This document shows, in pieces, positions 44,756 to 54,345 of a stretch of 64,000 bases of DNA. The translations under genes and the position numbers were made by a program. Source of the stretch: CBFGRV01 sp965651265 (lineage in GTDB: Bacteria > Bacteroidota > Rhodothermia > Rhodothermales > VXPQ01); assembly GCA_965651265.1 (NCBI GenBank), contig CBFGRV010000013.1, positions 11,518 through 75,517 on the forward strand, in the 5' to 3' direction. Within the stretch, counting starts at the first letter, position 1; the number at the start of each line of letters is the position of its first letter. Under the pieces are notes generated by a model. It did not search any database and was not told where the DNA came from. It saw nothing but the letters and a program-made list of their open reading frames with translations.

Positions 44756-47260
44756 ATGTCGTTAGCGCACCCTCGAGCAACTATACTCCTTTTGATCACA
44801 GTCTGCGCATGCAGTCTACGCTGCCAGTCCGCCGGAAAAGACCCGAATGTCGCGGGAATGAACAGTCCGGTGCCCGTACTGGGAGTCCTCGATTCGTTTG
44901 AATTGTCGGATCAATTCGGCCGTCCTGTGCGAAGCGATGATCTGACCGGCATGGTCTGGGTGGCCACGGCGACGTCAACGCGATCAGGTACGAATGCTCC
45001 CCGACAGCTAGAGGTCATGCAGGTCCTGCATTCGCAGGTAGCCCAGGAGGGAGCCTGGCACAGCATTCGCCTCCTGAACATCTCCCCGGAGCCTGATCAC
45101 GATCTACCCGAACAGCTGCTTCCGTATGCCGCGAATGCAGGGGCCGACTCCGTACATTGGCGGTTTCTGACGGGGCCGCGGGACAACGTCGCTGACCTGC
45201 TCGAGGGGCTGGGCCTTCACCTTCGTGAGAATGCACGCACGTCTCACGGCCCGTTGACGCTGAATCCTCGATTCGTACTCGTCGATCGCCACCTGCAGGT
45301 TCGAGGCATTTACGACGTCCGGCAAGCGGATGAAATGCAGAGGCTGTATCAAGACCTGGCACTCGTTCTACCGGAAGCTCCGGATCTGAGCGATGGAAGC
45401 GGACGCACACATCTGGTGGTGCCGGCAGAGAATCTGAATCTGGAATGGCTCCACGAACGCGGGCTGGCGCAGCGAGAAGCAGCCTCGAAATATGACATAT
45501 TCCACCAGTTTTCCTTCACCAATAGGCTCAGTGAGAGCGGTATCACATTCAGGAATAAGATCGTGGACACGGCGGGCAGATCCTGGATGCCCAATCACTA
45601 CGACCACGGGAATGGCATCGCCGTGGCCGATGTCGATGGGGACGGGCTGATCGATGTCTATTTCGTCACGGCCGTCGGTAAGAACGAGCTCTGGCGAAAC
45701 ATCGGCAGGGGTCGGTTCGAGAATATCACGGAGGAAGCCGGCGTCGGGCTGGACGACCGCATTACGGTTACGGCTTCCTTCGCGGACATAGACAACGATG
45801 GCGATCCCGACCTGTACGTTACGAGCGTGAAGGGAGGGAATGCGCTCTTCCTCAATGACGGCTCCGGCCGATTTCGCGACGTCTCCAGGGAGTCCGGCAC
45901 CGATTATGTCGGCCACTCGTCAGGAGCAGTCTTCTTTGATTACGATAGAGACGGACTTATAGATCTGTTCGTCACGAATGTGGGCGTCTATACGACCGAC
46001 GAGCTCGCGCCGGTCATGAACGGTACCTCTGAAGAGCAGACAGGAGGCCGGTACCAGTACTACGCGGGTCGGGAGGATGCCTTTGCAGCACATACGATTG
46101 ACGGACGATCCGAACGAAGCATCCTCTTTCGCAACCTGGGACAGGCGCGCTTCGAGGACGTGACGGCAGACGTCGGCCTCATCGACGAGAGCTGGTCCGG
46201 CGATGCCACGCCGATGGATGGCAATGGCGATGGATGGCCTGACCTCTACATCCTGAATATGCAGGGGGATGATCAATACTACGAGAACGTCGAGGGTAAG
46301 CAGTTCGTCCGGCGCACGCCCGAGCATTTTCCAAGAACGCCCTGGGGATCGATGGGCGTGAAACATTTTGACGTCAACAACGACGGTCAGCTGGATCTCT
46401 TCGTCACCGATATGCACTCGGACATGAGCGAAACAGTCGGTCCCGATCAGGAGAAGCTGAAGTCCAACATGCAGTGGCCCGAGGAGCTGCTCCAGGGAGG
46501 CGACGACAACATTTTCGGCAATGCCTTCTTTCTAAGGACGTCCACGGGAGCGTTCGAGGAGGTGTCCGATAAGATCGGCGCCGAGAACTATTGGCCCTGG
46601 GGCGTCAGCGCCGGTGACCTGAACGCCGACGGTTTTATGGATGTGTTCATCACGGCCAGTATGAACTATCCGCACCGGTACGGGGTGAATTCGGTCCTCC
46701 TCAACGAAAGGGGTGAGCGATTTTTGGACAGCGAGTTCGTGCTGGGCATTGAACCGCGTGCGGAAGGGCGACGGCTCGTGCCCTTTTTCGAGCTGGATTG
46801 CGATGGAGTCGATGCAGAGCACGAGCACTGTCTCGATCGAACGGGGGAGATTGTCGTTTGGGCGGCGGCCGGATCCCGGTCGTCCGCCGTCTTCGACCTC
46901 GATAACGATGGTGATCTGGACATCATCACGAACGACTTTAATTCGGAGCCGCTCGTGCTAGTCAGCGATCTCTCCGAGCAACTCGATGGATTGAGCTACC
47001 TGAAGGTGCGGCTCGTCGGCACGCAATCTAATCGAGACGGTCTGGGCGCCAGGGTGAATGTGAAGGCCCGCGGCGCGACGTATACACAGGTGGCTGATGG
47101 CAGCACAGGATACCTCTCTCACGGCGTGCTTCCGCTCTACTTCGGTCTTGACCGGGCCGATGTCGTGGATGGAATCGAAATCGAGTGGCCCTCCGGGGCC
47201 ACACAGCACATCGATGGGCCGATTCGCCCGAATCAGTTGATAGAGGTGCGGGAGGAGTAG
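44756..47260 (+). CDS. degenerate SCO1-like domain fused to CRTAC1 (FG-GAP/ASPIC) protein
   Basis: This 834-residue protein is called from the ATG at 44756, since the earlier ATG lies in the terminator. A hydrophobic signal with cysteines follows (LLLITVCACSLRC), possibly a lipoprotein. Residues about 45-220 follow the SCO1/SenC thioredoxin-like pattern (FELSDQFGRPVRSDDLTGMVWVA, LLNISPEPDHDLPEQLLPYA, WRFLTGP, NPRFVLVDRHLQVRGIYDV). The copper-binding CxxxC is replaced by TRSGT and the expected His before RFVLVD by Leu. Residues about 270-760 hold FG-GAP/VCBS repeats with Ca-binding DxDxDGxxD text, then an ASPIC/UnbV tail (QSNRDGLGARVNV, VDGIEIEWPSGATQHI). It is predicted periplasmic or surface. 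Its last 28 bases overlap the convergent next gene. Confidence 0.82.
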   Translation: MSLAHPRATILLLITVCACSLRCQSAGKDPNVAGMNSPVPVLGVLDSFELSDQFGRPVRSDDLTGMVWVATATSTRSGTNAPRQLEVMQVLHSQVAQEGAWHSIRLLNISPEPDHDLPEQLLPYAANAGADSVHWRFLTGPRDNVADLLEGLGLHLRENARTSHGPLTLNPRFVLVDRHLQVRGIYDVRQADEMQRLYQDLALVLPEAPDLSDGSGRTHLVVPAENLNLEWLHERGLAQREAASKYDIFHQFSFTNRLSESGITFRNKIVDTAGRSWMPNHYDHGNGIAVADVDGDGLIDVYFVTAVGKNELWRNIGRGRFENITEEAGVGLDDRITVTASFADIDNDGDPDLYVTSVKGGNALFLNDGSGRFRDVSRESGTDYVGHSSGAVFFDYDRDGLIDLFVTNVGVYTTDELAPVMNGTSEEQTGGRYQYYAGREDAFAAHTIDGRSERSILFRNLGQARFEDVTADVGLIDESWSGDATPMDGNGDGWPDLYILNMQGDDQYYENVEGKQFVRRTPEHFPRTPWGSMGVKHFDVNNDGQLDLFVTDMHSDMSETVGPDQEKLKSNMQWPEELLQGGDDNIFGNAFFLRTSTGAFEEVSDKIGAENYWPWGVSAGDLNADGFMDVFITASMNYPHRYGVNSVLLNERGERFLDSEFVLGIEPRAEGRRLVPFFELDCDGVDAEHEHCLDRTGEIVVWAAAGSRSSAVFDLDNDGDLDIITNDFNSEPLVLVSDLSEQLDGLSYLKVRLVGTQSNRDGLGARVNVKARGATYTQVADGSTGYLSHGVLPLYFGLDRADVVDGIEIEWPSGATQHIDGPIRPNQLIEVREE

Positions 47261-50200
47261 GCACCTTCTGCGGGTTGCTGAGCGATGTTGTCAGGATGCT
47301 GAATGCGAATCTCGAGGTAGGCATTATCGGTCGGTAGTGCATGGCTGGACTCCACCCCGCCAGGCCACCTCACCACAATTTCGCTCGGCGTACGGAACGG
47401 ATCGGGTGCGAGTAGAATGCTCGACGAGTTCTGACTCCAGTATCCCGCGCCCGCCGATACTAGTCGGGCTGGACCGTCCGGGCCGTCCGGGTAGCGCAAT
47501 CGCACGATGGCACCCAAACCTTCGGGATTGCCGGCCTTGCCCGCGAGCCTCACTCGGATTCCCGGCTCTGCGCTCTCGTTTCGATAGAGCATTATCGCGG
47601 CGCCATGCTGCGTCACCACGAGGTCCATCCGACCGTCCCCGTCGAAATCGGCGGCCGCGGCTCCTCTCTGCTCTCCATAGACTTCGATGCCGGATTGCAT
47701 CGAGGCCAAGGGCTCGAAACCCCCGTGGCCGTCTCCCAGGAGGAGCAGGCCCCTTCCGGCATCCTGCCGTGGTACTTGCATGCTGGTGGCAAAGAAGTTC
47801 TGGCTGAGAAACAGGTCATCCATGGAGTCCCCGTTGAAGTCCGCCACGAGGGGCGAGAATGCGGGGGCGATCTGTGCGATGTCGGGAAGCGGGATCGCTT
47901 CGAACGGTGCAGCAGCGGATTCTGCTGATCCGATGGAGCCAGGACCCGCGACATCCAACCGGTTCAGGAAGATCATGTGGCTCAGTGTATTGGCTTCCAG
48001 AATCGACGCCTGATCGAGTCTAAACCCCACGATATCTCGGAGTGTGGCTACCGCGTAGTCGTGGTAGGTCCGCGTCCGCTGGCTGATGTGGGGCATCGCC
48101 GTCGATAGTTCGGTGAGATCCTGCGTGGGCACGTAATCATCCAGATACGGCTCGAATACGGCCTCGATCACCTCCTGAACGCCGTCAGCATTGAAGTCTC
48201 CATAGTATAAGCGGACCGGAGAGTCGGCTCTGTGCAGGCGTTCGTACTCGCTGTTCCATCCCCAATTGGTGGCGGCGATGTCGAGGCGACCATCACCATC
48301 GAAATCTCCGAGTGTGACTCCATTCCACCATCCCACGAAATCGCATAGACCGACCTCTGCCGTTCGATCGACGTATCGGCCTGTGCCGTCGTTCTCGAGG
48401 TATCGAATCGGGCCCCAGTCGACAGCCAGCACGGCGTCCGGATCGCCGTCCCCGTCGAGATCACCGAAGGCAGCGGACGAGACCATCCCGACGTCCTTGA
48501 AGGCGCGAGACCGATCCTCGTCGAGCCGAAGTTCGCCATCAAAATTAACATAGAGACGGGATGGGGCGGCATCGGGGTAGCGACCCGGTATGTGGCGAGC
48601 CGCGGCAAATAGGTCCAGATCGTCGTCTCCATCGACGTCCACAAGGGCGAGAGCGCCGACGGATGCCAGGCCGAACGGCAGCCTCTGCCTACTCAGCTCA
48701 CGTCCGGATGGGGCCAGGTCGATGATGTGGATCCATGACGAATCGCCGGGTGCGCCCTCATGGTTGGACACGGCAATGAAGAGCCGCGTGCCAACGGGCA
48801 GGGGATGAGTGACGATTGCAGCGACATCGCCGGCCGCCGGACCATCCAACAGATCCCCATTCCACGGCGAGAATGCACCGCTTCCGTCGTTTCGGAATGC
48901 CTTGACGACTCCGCTCTTTCCCGTGCCCACGATCAGATCATCAGAACCGTCGCCGTCGAGATCGGCCCACGCGACACCCGGCCCGAGGCGGCTCAGGTGA
49001 CGCTTCAAGAGAGGCTGGTTGGCCTCGTCGTCGTACGGCGTATCCGTGTGGATGTGGAGTGATCTTTCCCTGAGAGCGAACAGCGCCGTTGGCACACCCG
49101 TCGAGTCGGGGCGTTGCGGCGGCGTCTCCTCTTGAGGGCCGGGGTGATCGATCTCGACGAACCAATTGGCCCGAAGACTATCGAGCACGGAATACTGGCC
49201 ATCTCGCCATCTCACAATCACCCTGATCGGAGCATCCGGCTCCGCTGCGGCAAACGAGTACACGGGATCACTCCCGGACAAATAGATGCCGCCACTCACC
49301 ACCTCCTTTTCCTGCCGAGGAAGCCCAGGAGATTCCACCTGAATGATTGAACCGATCCCGTGCGTATTGCCGGAAGGCCCACGAAGGCGAACCGCGATGC
49401 GCGGCGCATCGGCATCATTGCGGAAAAGACCGGCTGGCCCGTTCAGGCGATTCACGACGACGTCGAGATCGCCATCGTTGTCGAGGTCTCCGAAGGCCAT
49501 GCCGATCGACACATCTGGGTTCCGGCCTATTCCCCAGCCATTTTCCATGAAGTCGAACGAAAGATCACCGTTGTTGCGGAAGGCTACGTTCTTCAGCGGA
49601 AGGGGAGGATAGTCGAGAATAAGGCGCCGGTGCGCATCGGCATCGCCCAGAGGGTTTGCGTTCTGGATCTCGCGCATCTGTGCGTCCTTGTCGATGACGT
49701 CGTAGAGGTGCCCCGTGGTGAGAAGGAGGTCCTCGTAGCCGTCGAGATCGACATCCAGAAACAGACCCGACCAGGTCCAATCCGAGGCCGCGACGCCCGC
49801 CATCCGCGCGATCTCGGCATACGTTCCATCGCCGCGGTTGAGGTGAAGTGTGTTCTGGACGACCTGGGGCCGATTCTCGATCTCGCCGATGGCCGTCGGC
49901 ATCGGAATGCTGAGTCTCACCTGCGTCTGCCTCCGCTGATGTTCGCGGCTTAGCATATCGGTGAGGAAGAAGTCGAGATGGCCGTCACGGTCGATGTCCG
50001 AGAAGTCGACGGACATGGTCGAGAAGCTCGTCTTGCGCACGGCCAGTTCGGGGATGGCGCGGAATCCGCCCCGGCCGTCTCCCAGATAGAATCGGTCCGG
50101 GCTCTGAAAGTCGTTGCAGACGTAGAGATCGGGTATGCCGTCGCCGTTGACGTCCTGGAAGCGGACGGTCAGCGTCCAATCCTCGGGTGGGCGTTCGTAC

Positions 50201-51057
50201 AGTTCGCCGTCTGAATCTCGAAAAGTGCTTCGCGGTGCTTCGGAAAACCGACCACTGCCATCGTTCAGATAAAGACGATTCGTCTCGGCACGCTCTACAC
50301 GAAGCAGCCCACCTGCGTGGGTGGTCAGTTCGTAGTGCTCCTCGAATTCGGGCACGATGCGGTACCCGTCCTCGGTCGATACGACGGTACGCTCGAAGGA
50401 GTGCTCCCAGGGTGGATAGACGTCGTTGATCGATCGTGCTTTGTAGTTGCCGACGAACAGATCGAGATCGCCGTCGCCATCGATGTCCGCAAGGGCCATC
50501 GTCGTGCTGCCCCCATCGGAGCTGAGCCCGGATTCTTCGGTCACATCCGTGAAGCGGCCGCGGCCGTCGTTGAGAAAGACGGTATTGGGCCCATCCATGG
50601 CGGTGACGAGCAAATCCAGATCGCCATCACCGTCGATGTCCGCGAAGACGGCGCCGGTTGAGTATCGATGATGAGCGGCGACGCCGGCTTCCTCCGTCAC
50701 ATCCTTGAACTTCCATCCACCAAGATTCCGATAGAGGATATTGGGACCGTCGAGACGAGCGAAGTAGATGTCGGCGCGGCCGTCACCGTCGACATCCCCG
50801 AGGGCCACTCCGGATCCATTCATGAAGTGGCGATTCTGGAGCAGGCTCTCCTCTTCGAGGGTGTTCACGAATCGAACGCCGGACCGCGAGGGGGAGACCT
50901 CGGAAAACCCGACACGGGATCCATCGAACTCACCCAATTCCGCCCACCGATAGCCGTCTGCTTCGTGCCAGGTAAGCCTCTGCTCGGAGCGGCAACCGAA
51001 TAGCGTGATGAGGATGCCGGCGAAGACGAGCGCCAGACGCCGCGCTGATCGGAGCAT
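47233..51057 (-). CDS. large CRTAC1-type lipoprotein with two FG-GAP/ASPIC units
   Basis: This 1274-residue protein is called from the ATG at 51057, giving a lipoprotein signal (MLRSARRLALVFAGILITLFGC). It contains two successive CRTAC1-like units. The first (about 55-640) has repeated VALGDVDGDGRADIYFA, FADIDGDGDLDLLVT type FG-GAP motifs and an ASPIC-like segment (IAVRLRGPSGNTHGIGSIIQV). The second (about 690-1250) repeats the pattern (VAWADLDGDGSDDLIVGTG, AAADFDGDGRMDLVVTQ) and ends with IRVRLAGKAGNPEGLGAIVRL and IVVRWPGGVESSHALP. FG-GAP repeats fold as Ca-stabilised beta-propellers. Such proteins are common beside TonB receptors in this phylum, but their ligands are unknown. The 3' end overlaps the convergent gene by 28 bases. 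Confidence 0.87.
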   Translation of the reverse strand: MLRSARRLALVFAGILITLFGCRSEQRLTWHEADGYRWAELGEFDGSRVGFSEVSPSRSGVRFVNTLEEESLLQNRHFMNGSGVALGDVDGDGRADIYFARLDGPNILYRNLGGWKFKDVTEEAGVAAHHRYSTGAVFADIDGDGDLDLLVTAMDGPNTVFLNDGRGRFTDVTEESGLSSDGGSTTMALADIDGDGDLDLFVGNYKARSINDVYPPWEHSFERTVVSTEDGYRIVPEFEEHYELTTHAGGLLRVERAETNRLYLNDGSGRFSEAPRSTFRDSDGELYERPPEDWTLTVRFQDVNGDGIPDLYVCNDFQSPDRFYLGDGRGGFRAIPELAVRKTSFSTMSVDFSDIDRDGHLDFFLTDMLSREHQRRQTQVRLSIPMPTAIGEIENRPQVVQNTLHLNRGDGTYAEIARMAGVAASDWTWSGLFLDVDLDGYEDLLLTTGHLYDVIDKDAQMREIQNANPLGDADAHRRLILDYPPLPLKNVAFRNNGDLSFDFMENGWGIGRNPDVSIGMAFGDLDNDGDLDVVVNRLNGPAGLFRNDADAPRIAVRLRGPSGNTHGIGSIIQVESPGLPRQEKEVVSGGIYLSGSDPVYSFAAAEPDAPIRVIVRWRDGQYSVLDSLRANWFVEIDHPGPQEETPPQRPDSTGVPTALFALRERSLHIHTDTPYDDEANQPLLKRHLSRLGPGVAWADLDGDGSDDLIVGTGKSGVVKAFRNDGSGAFSPWNGDLLDGPAAGDVAAIVTHPLPVGTRLFIAVSNHEGAPGDSSWIHIIDLAPSGRELSRQRLPFGLASVGALALVDVDGDDDLDLFAAARHIPGRYPDAAPSRLYVNFDGELRLDEDRSRAFKDVGMVSSAAFGDLDGDGDPDAVLAVDWGPIRYLENDGTGRYVDRTAEVGLCDFVGWWNGVTLGDFDGDGRLDIAATNWGWNSEYERLHRADSPVRLYYGDFNADGVQEVIEAVFEPYLDDYVPTQDLTELSTAMPHISQRTRTYHDYAVATLRDIVGFRLDQASILEANTLSHMIFLNRLDVAGPGSIGSAESAAAPFEAIPLPDIAQIAPAFSPLVADFNGDSMDDLFLSQNFFATSMQVPRQDAGRGLLLLGDGHGGFEPLASMQSGIEVYGEQRGAAAADFDGDGRMDLVVTQHGAAIMLYRNESAEPGIRVRLAGKAGNPEGLGAIVRLRYPDGPDGPARLVSAGAGYWSQNSSSILLAPDPFRTPSEIVVRWPGGVESSHALPTDNAYLEIRIQHPDNIAQQPAEGAYSSRTSIN

Positions 51058-51248
51058 GTAGAAACGAATGATCTGGCGGGCAGTACGACGATACACCGTC
51101 CACAAGGCATCCTACGCGGACGGGATCGACATTTCGTCGCGAAATGGTTACCATGTAGCGGAGGGATGCGTCACACAAACGCCAAGCTGCATATCACGTT
51201 TCACTACGCTGCGTCCCCTTTCTACTGTCGTTTGATCGATCTACAAAT
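51058..51248. promoter_or_regulatory. divergent intergenic region
   Basis: This 191-base region separates the minus-strand CRTAC1 giant from the plus-strand hydrolase-like gene that begins the CRTAC1-TPR-receptor operon. Promoters for both must lie here, but no confident -33/-7 or operator sequence was recognised. Confidence 0.4.
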
Positions 51249-52547
51249 ATGATGTGTCTGCGGGCCGTCGTAAGCATCCTGGCGGCGACGTACTTGGTCC
51301 TCTCGATGCACGGCACGACCACGGCGCACGCCCAGTCGCCCTCCGGCTCGGCGCCGGGTCTCGAGCGAGGCACATGGAGAGCGTTGATGCTCACGCCGGG
51401 CGGAGAAGTGGGCCGGGCCGAGTTCGTCGTAGATCATCACGGTCGCGACACCTGGGCCTACATGAAGTGGTACGGCGGCGTGGTCGAGATTTCGGAGTTG
51501 AGCCTCGTGAACGACATACTCAGCTTTACGTGGGAGCCGTCGTTCTATCTCACCTGCCGCCTGCAGCGAGCCGAGAATCACCAATACAAAGGCGCTTGCC
51601 TCGACAGTGAGAAATTGGTCGGGCCATTCGTGCTCTCGCCGCCGGGTCGCTCGATCGAACCCGACGACTTCGACTTCGACAGGGCCTTCAGCATCTGGGA
51701 GATCGACCGCGAGGAGTACATGCGCGCGCATTATTCCCAGCCGACCTCGTGGGCCGACTACGAAGCACCCGAGCCGCTCCCGACGAAGCTCGTCGAAATC
51801 GACGGCCGGCGGATCAACGTGTCGGCAGCCGGGGAAGGCGATGTGACGGTGGTTTTCGTCTCGGGTATAGGAGACGATCACTCCGTGTGGCATCTAGCGC
51901 AGCTCGAGCTCTCCGAGCGGGTGCGCACCGTCTCTTACGATCGACCTGGTCTGGGTCGGTCTGATCCGCGTGATGGAGCTTTGACGCCCCAGGACATGGC
52001 GGCCGAGCTGCGCACCCTTCTGGCAGAAAGTGGAGAGACGGCCCCCTTCGTGCTGGTTGGACACGGGGCGGCTGCCTTCCTCGTTCGCGAGTTTGTCGCC
52101 AACTACTCCGATGACGTGGCCGGTGTAGTGTTCGTCGATCCGGCTCACGAAGGCGAAGACGACGCGTGGCGCGAAATAGATGCCGACTCGTGGAGTGAGT
52201 ACGTTGGGAAGCGGAAGGCATTTCTTTCGGCCGTCTCGCCGGCGGCGGCCAGAGAATTCGACGCGTATCTGGAGGTATTGGACACGTGGGACGGTCGGGA
52301 GTCCTCGGGAAGCCTTGGAGTACCAGCCGTCGTGCTCGCGGGGGGAAGGGTCGCCGAAGACCCTGATTGGGTCGGTGTGTCGGCCGCGGGCATCCAGGCC
52401 AGGGAGAAGCTTCAGAAATCGATGGCCGAAGCGCTAGGAGCCGAATTGATTCGCGTGCCCAGCGGGAGCTACGTGCATCTGGAAGACACGAAGCCGCTCC
52501 TGGATGCCGTACAGCAGGTCCTGGACGCCCACGCGAGACATCCCTAA
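51249..52547 (+). CDS. secreted alpha/beta-hydrolase-fold protein lacking the catalytic serine
   Basis: This 432-residue protein has a signal peptide ending TAHAQ. Residues about 40-140 form a beta-rich N-terminal domain (GTWRALMLTPGGEVGRAEFVVD). The alpha/beta-hydrolase domain (about 180-430) shows VTVVFVSGIGDDHSVWHLAQLEL, VRTVSYDRPGLGRSDPRDG and a conserved acid region VVFVDPAHEGEDD, and a C-terminal histidine region SYVHLEDTKPLL. The nucleophile elbow reads LVGHGAAAF, so the expected serine (GHSxG) is Gly at residue 273, encoded by GGG at 52065-52067. It may therefore be a non-catalytic binder or use a different mechanism. It lies 51 bases before the first of the CRTAC1 lipoprotein genes and probably begins their operon. 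Confidence 0.82.
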   Translation: MMCLRAVVSILAATYLVLSMHGTTTAHAQSPSGSAPGLERGTWRALMLTPGGEVGRAEFVVDHHGRDTWAYMKWYGGVVEISELSLVNDILSFTWEPSFYLTCRLQRAENHQYKGACLDSEKLVGPFVLSPPGRSIEPDDFDFDRAFSIWEIDREEYMRAHYSQPTSWADYEAPEPLPTKLVEIDGRRINVSAAGEGDVTVVFVSGIGDDHSVWHLAQLELSERVRTVSYDRPGLGRSDPRDGALTPQDMAAELRTLLAESGETAPFVLVGHGAAAFLVREFVANYSDDVAGVVFVDPAHEGEDDAWREIDADSWSEYVGKRKAFLSAVSPAAAREFDAYLEVLDTWDGRESSGSLGVPAVVLAGGRVAEDPDWVGVSAAGIQAREKLQKSMAEALGAELIRVPSGSYVHLEDTKPLLDAVQQVLDAHARHP

Positions 52548-52598
52548 CACGCGTAGCTCCACTGCCCCTTCTAGCACGATTTCACGGCGGTTGCGGCT

Positions 52599-54344
52599 AT
52601 GGCGAGGTGTGAATCGCTCCTGACCACGAGGGTCGCTCGTGCATCCCTGGTGCTTGTCCTCGCCGCCGTAGGGTGCGAAGCCGATGGAGGAGGACCTTCG
52701 GCCGGCTTATCAGGACAACCGATGTTTACCGATGTCACCAGCGAGGCCGGCTTGGGCGAATTTCGCCACGAGACGGGAGCGGAGGGCAACTTCTGGATGC
52801 CGGAAACGCTCGGGGGCGGCGCGGCCTTCCTCGACTACGACAACGACGGCCACCTCGACATCCTGCTTGTTAGAGGAAGTCGTTGGGTGGATGGTGATAC
52901 GATGCCCGCTCTGGCTCTCTATCGAAACGAAGGTGCGGGACAGTTCGTCGATCGGACGGCCGATTCCGGCCTCGACGAGATATCGGGATACCTCTTCGGC
53001 CCAATCGTCGCCGACTACGACAACGACGGCGATCCCGACGTGTACGTGACGAGCCTCACGAATAACCTCCTATTGCGAAACGACGAAGGTGTTTTCGTGG
53101 ATGTAGCTGCGGAAGTAGGCGTGGCAGGCCCTGCCGAATGGAGCACGGCTGCCGTTTTCTTTGATGCCGATCTCGATGGTTGGCTCGATCTCTTCGTTGG
53201 AAACTATGTCGAGTGGTCGCCGGAGACGGACATCCCGTGCTCCCTGGTCGAAGGATCACGCAGCTACTGCACTCCGCATCTCTACAACGGCCTGCCCGGA
53301 CGGTTTTATCGAAATCAGGGAGACGGCAGCTTCCGGGAGATCTCCGAGTCCGCAGGCTTCGATCGGTCCGCTCCCGGTAAGACGCTGGCGGCCACCTCCA
53401 TCGATTTCGACGGCGACGGCCACCCCGACCTGGTCGTCGTGAATGACACGGAGCGCGACCTCCTCTACCGCAACCATGGGGACGGGACGTTCGAGGAGGT
53501 GGGGATTCTCTCCGGTATCGCGCTGGATCGATTCGGCAATGCGCGTGCCGGCATGGGCGTGGATTTCGGCGTAATGGATTCAACGGGAAGACCGACCGTG
53601 TTCGTGGCCAATTTCTCCCGCGAGATGGTGGGTGCCTATCGGTACTCGCGGGGTCGCTTTGTCGATCGCGCCCCTCAGGCCGGTATCGGCCAGCCGAGCC
53701 TGAATGTCCTCTCGTTCGGGCTGTTTGTCTTCGATGCAGATCTGGATGGACATCTCGATCTGTTCATCGCGAATGGTCACATTAGTCCTGATGTGTACCT
53801 GGTGGATGCAGCCGTTCCGTACCGTCAGCCGGTGCAGCTCTACCTGAATAGTGGAGAGGGCAGCTTTGCGCTCGTGGCGGCAGAGCGCGGCGAAGCGCTC
53901 GCGAGTGCCATGGTTGCTCGAGCCGCCACATTTGGCGACATCGACGGGGACGGGGATCAGGATGTGCTCATCGTTGAAAATGGCGGGCCCGCCCACCTCT
54001 GGCGAAATGAGATCGCGGGCCGAAATTTCGTGCGGGTGGAGCTGGAGGGTGTGGAGTCGAATCGGGATGGCATCGGCGCGCGCGTCGAGCTGATTGCGGG
54101 CACACACCGCGCCGTGCAGGAGCTACACTCCGGGGCCAGCTATCTATCGTCATTTGAGCAGGTGCTCACGTTCGGTCTCGGTGACCATACCATGGTCGAT
54201 TCGCTCATCGTGAAGTGGCCAAGTGGTACCGTTGATGCGCTGGGTCCGCTTCCCGCCAACAGGCAGGTTCGTGTGATAGAAGGGCGTGGTCTCCAGGACG
54301 AAGCCGAGGGCGCATCGCGCACAGGGATAGCGGAGGCGCTGTGA
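52599..54344 (+). CDS. CRTAC1-family lipoprotein (FG-GAP repeats, ASPIC/UnbV tail), copy 1
   Basis: This 581-residue lipoprotein has lipobox LAAVGC near residue 26. It begins with the family hallmark MFTDVTSEAGLGEFRHETGAEGNFWMPETLGGGAAFLDYDNDGHLDILLV, followed by four to six FG-GAP/VCBS Ca-binding repeats (DYDNDGDPDVYVT, DADLDGWLDLFVGNY, DFDGDGHPDLVVV, DIDGDGDQDVLIV). It ends in an ASPIC/UnbV domain (LEGVESNRDGIGARVELI, HSGASYLSSFEQVLTFGLG, IVKWPSGTVDALGP). A cysteine pair C214-x9-C224 (DIPC, SYCTP) is conserved with copies 2 and 3. It is likely surface- or periplasm-exposed, ligand unknown. The stop is one base before the TPR gene start. Confidence 0.9.
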   Translation: MARCESLLTTRVARASLVLVLAAVGCEADGGGPSAGLSGQPMFTDVTSEAGLGEFRHETGAEGNFWMPETLGGGAAFLDYDNDGHLDILLVRGSRWVDGDTMPALALYRNEGAGQFVDRTADSGLDEISGYLFGPIVADYDNDGDPDVYVTSLTNNLLLRNDEGVFVDVAAEVGVAGPAEWSTAAVFFDADLDGWLDLFVGNYVEWSPETDIPCSLVEGSRSYCTPHLYNGLPGRFYRNQGDGSFREISESAGFDRSAPGKTLAATSIDFDGDGHPDLVVVNDTERDLLYRNHGDGTFEEVGILSGIALDRFGNARAGMGVDFGVMDSTGRPTVFVANFSREMVGAYRYSRGRFVDRAPQAGIGQPSLNVLSFGLFVFDADLDGHLDLFIANGHISPDVYLVDAAVPYRQPVQLYLNSGEGSFALVAAERGEALASAMVARAATFGDIDGDGDQDVLIVENGGPAHLWRNEIAGRNFVRVELEGVESNRDGIGARVELIAGTHRAVQELHSGASYLSSFEQVLTFGLGDHTMVDSLIVKWPSGTVDALGPLPANRQVRVIEGRGLQDEAEGASRTGIAEAL

Positions 54345-54345
54345 G

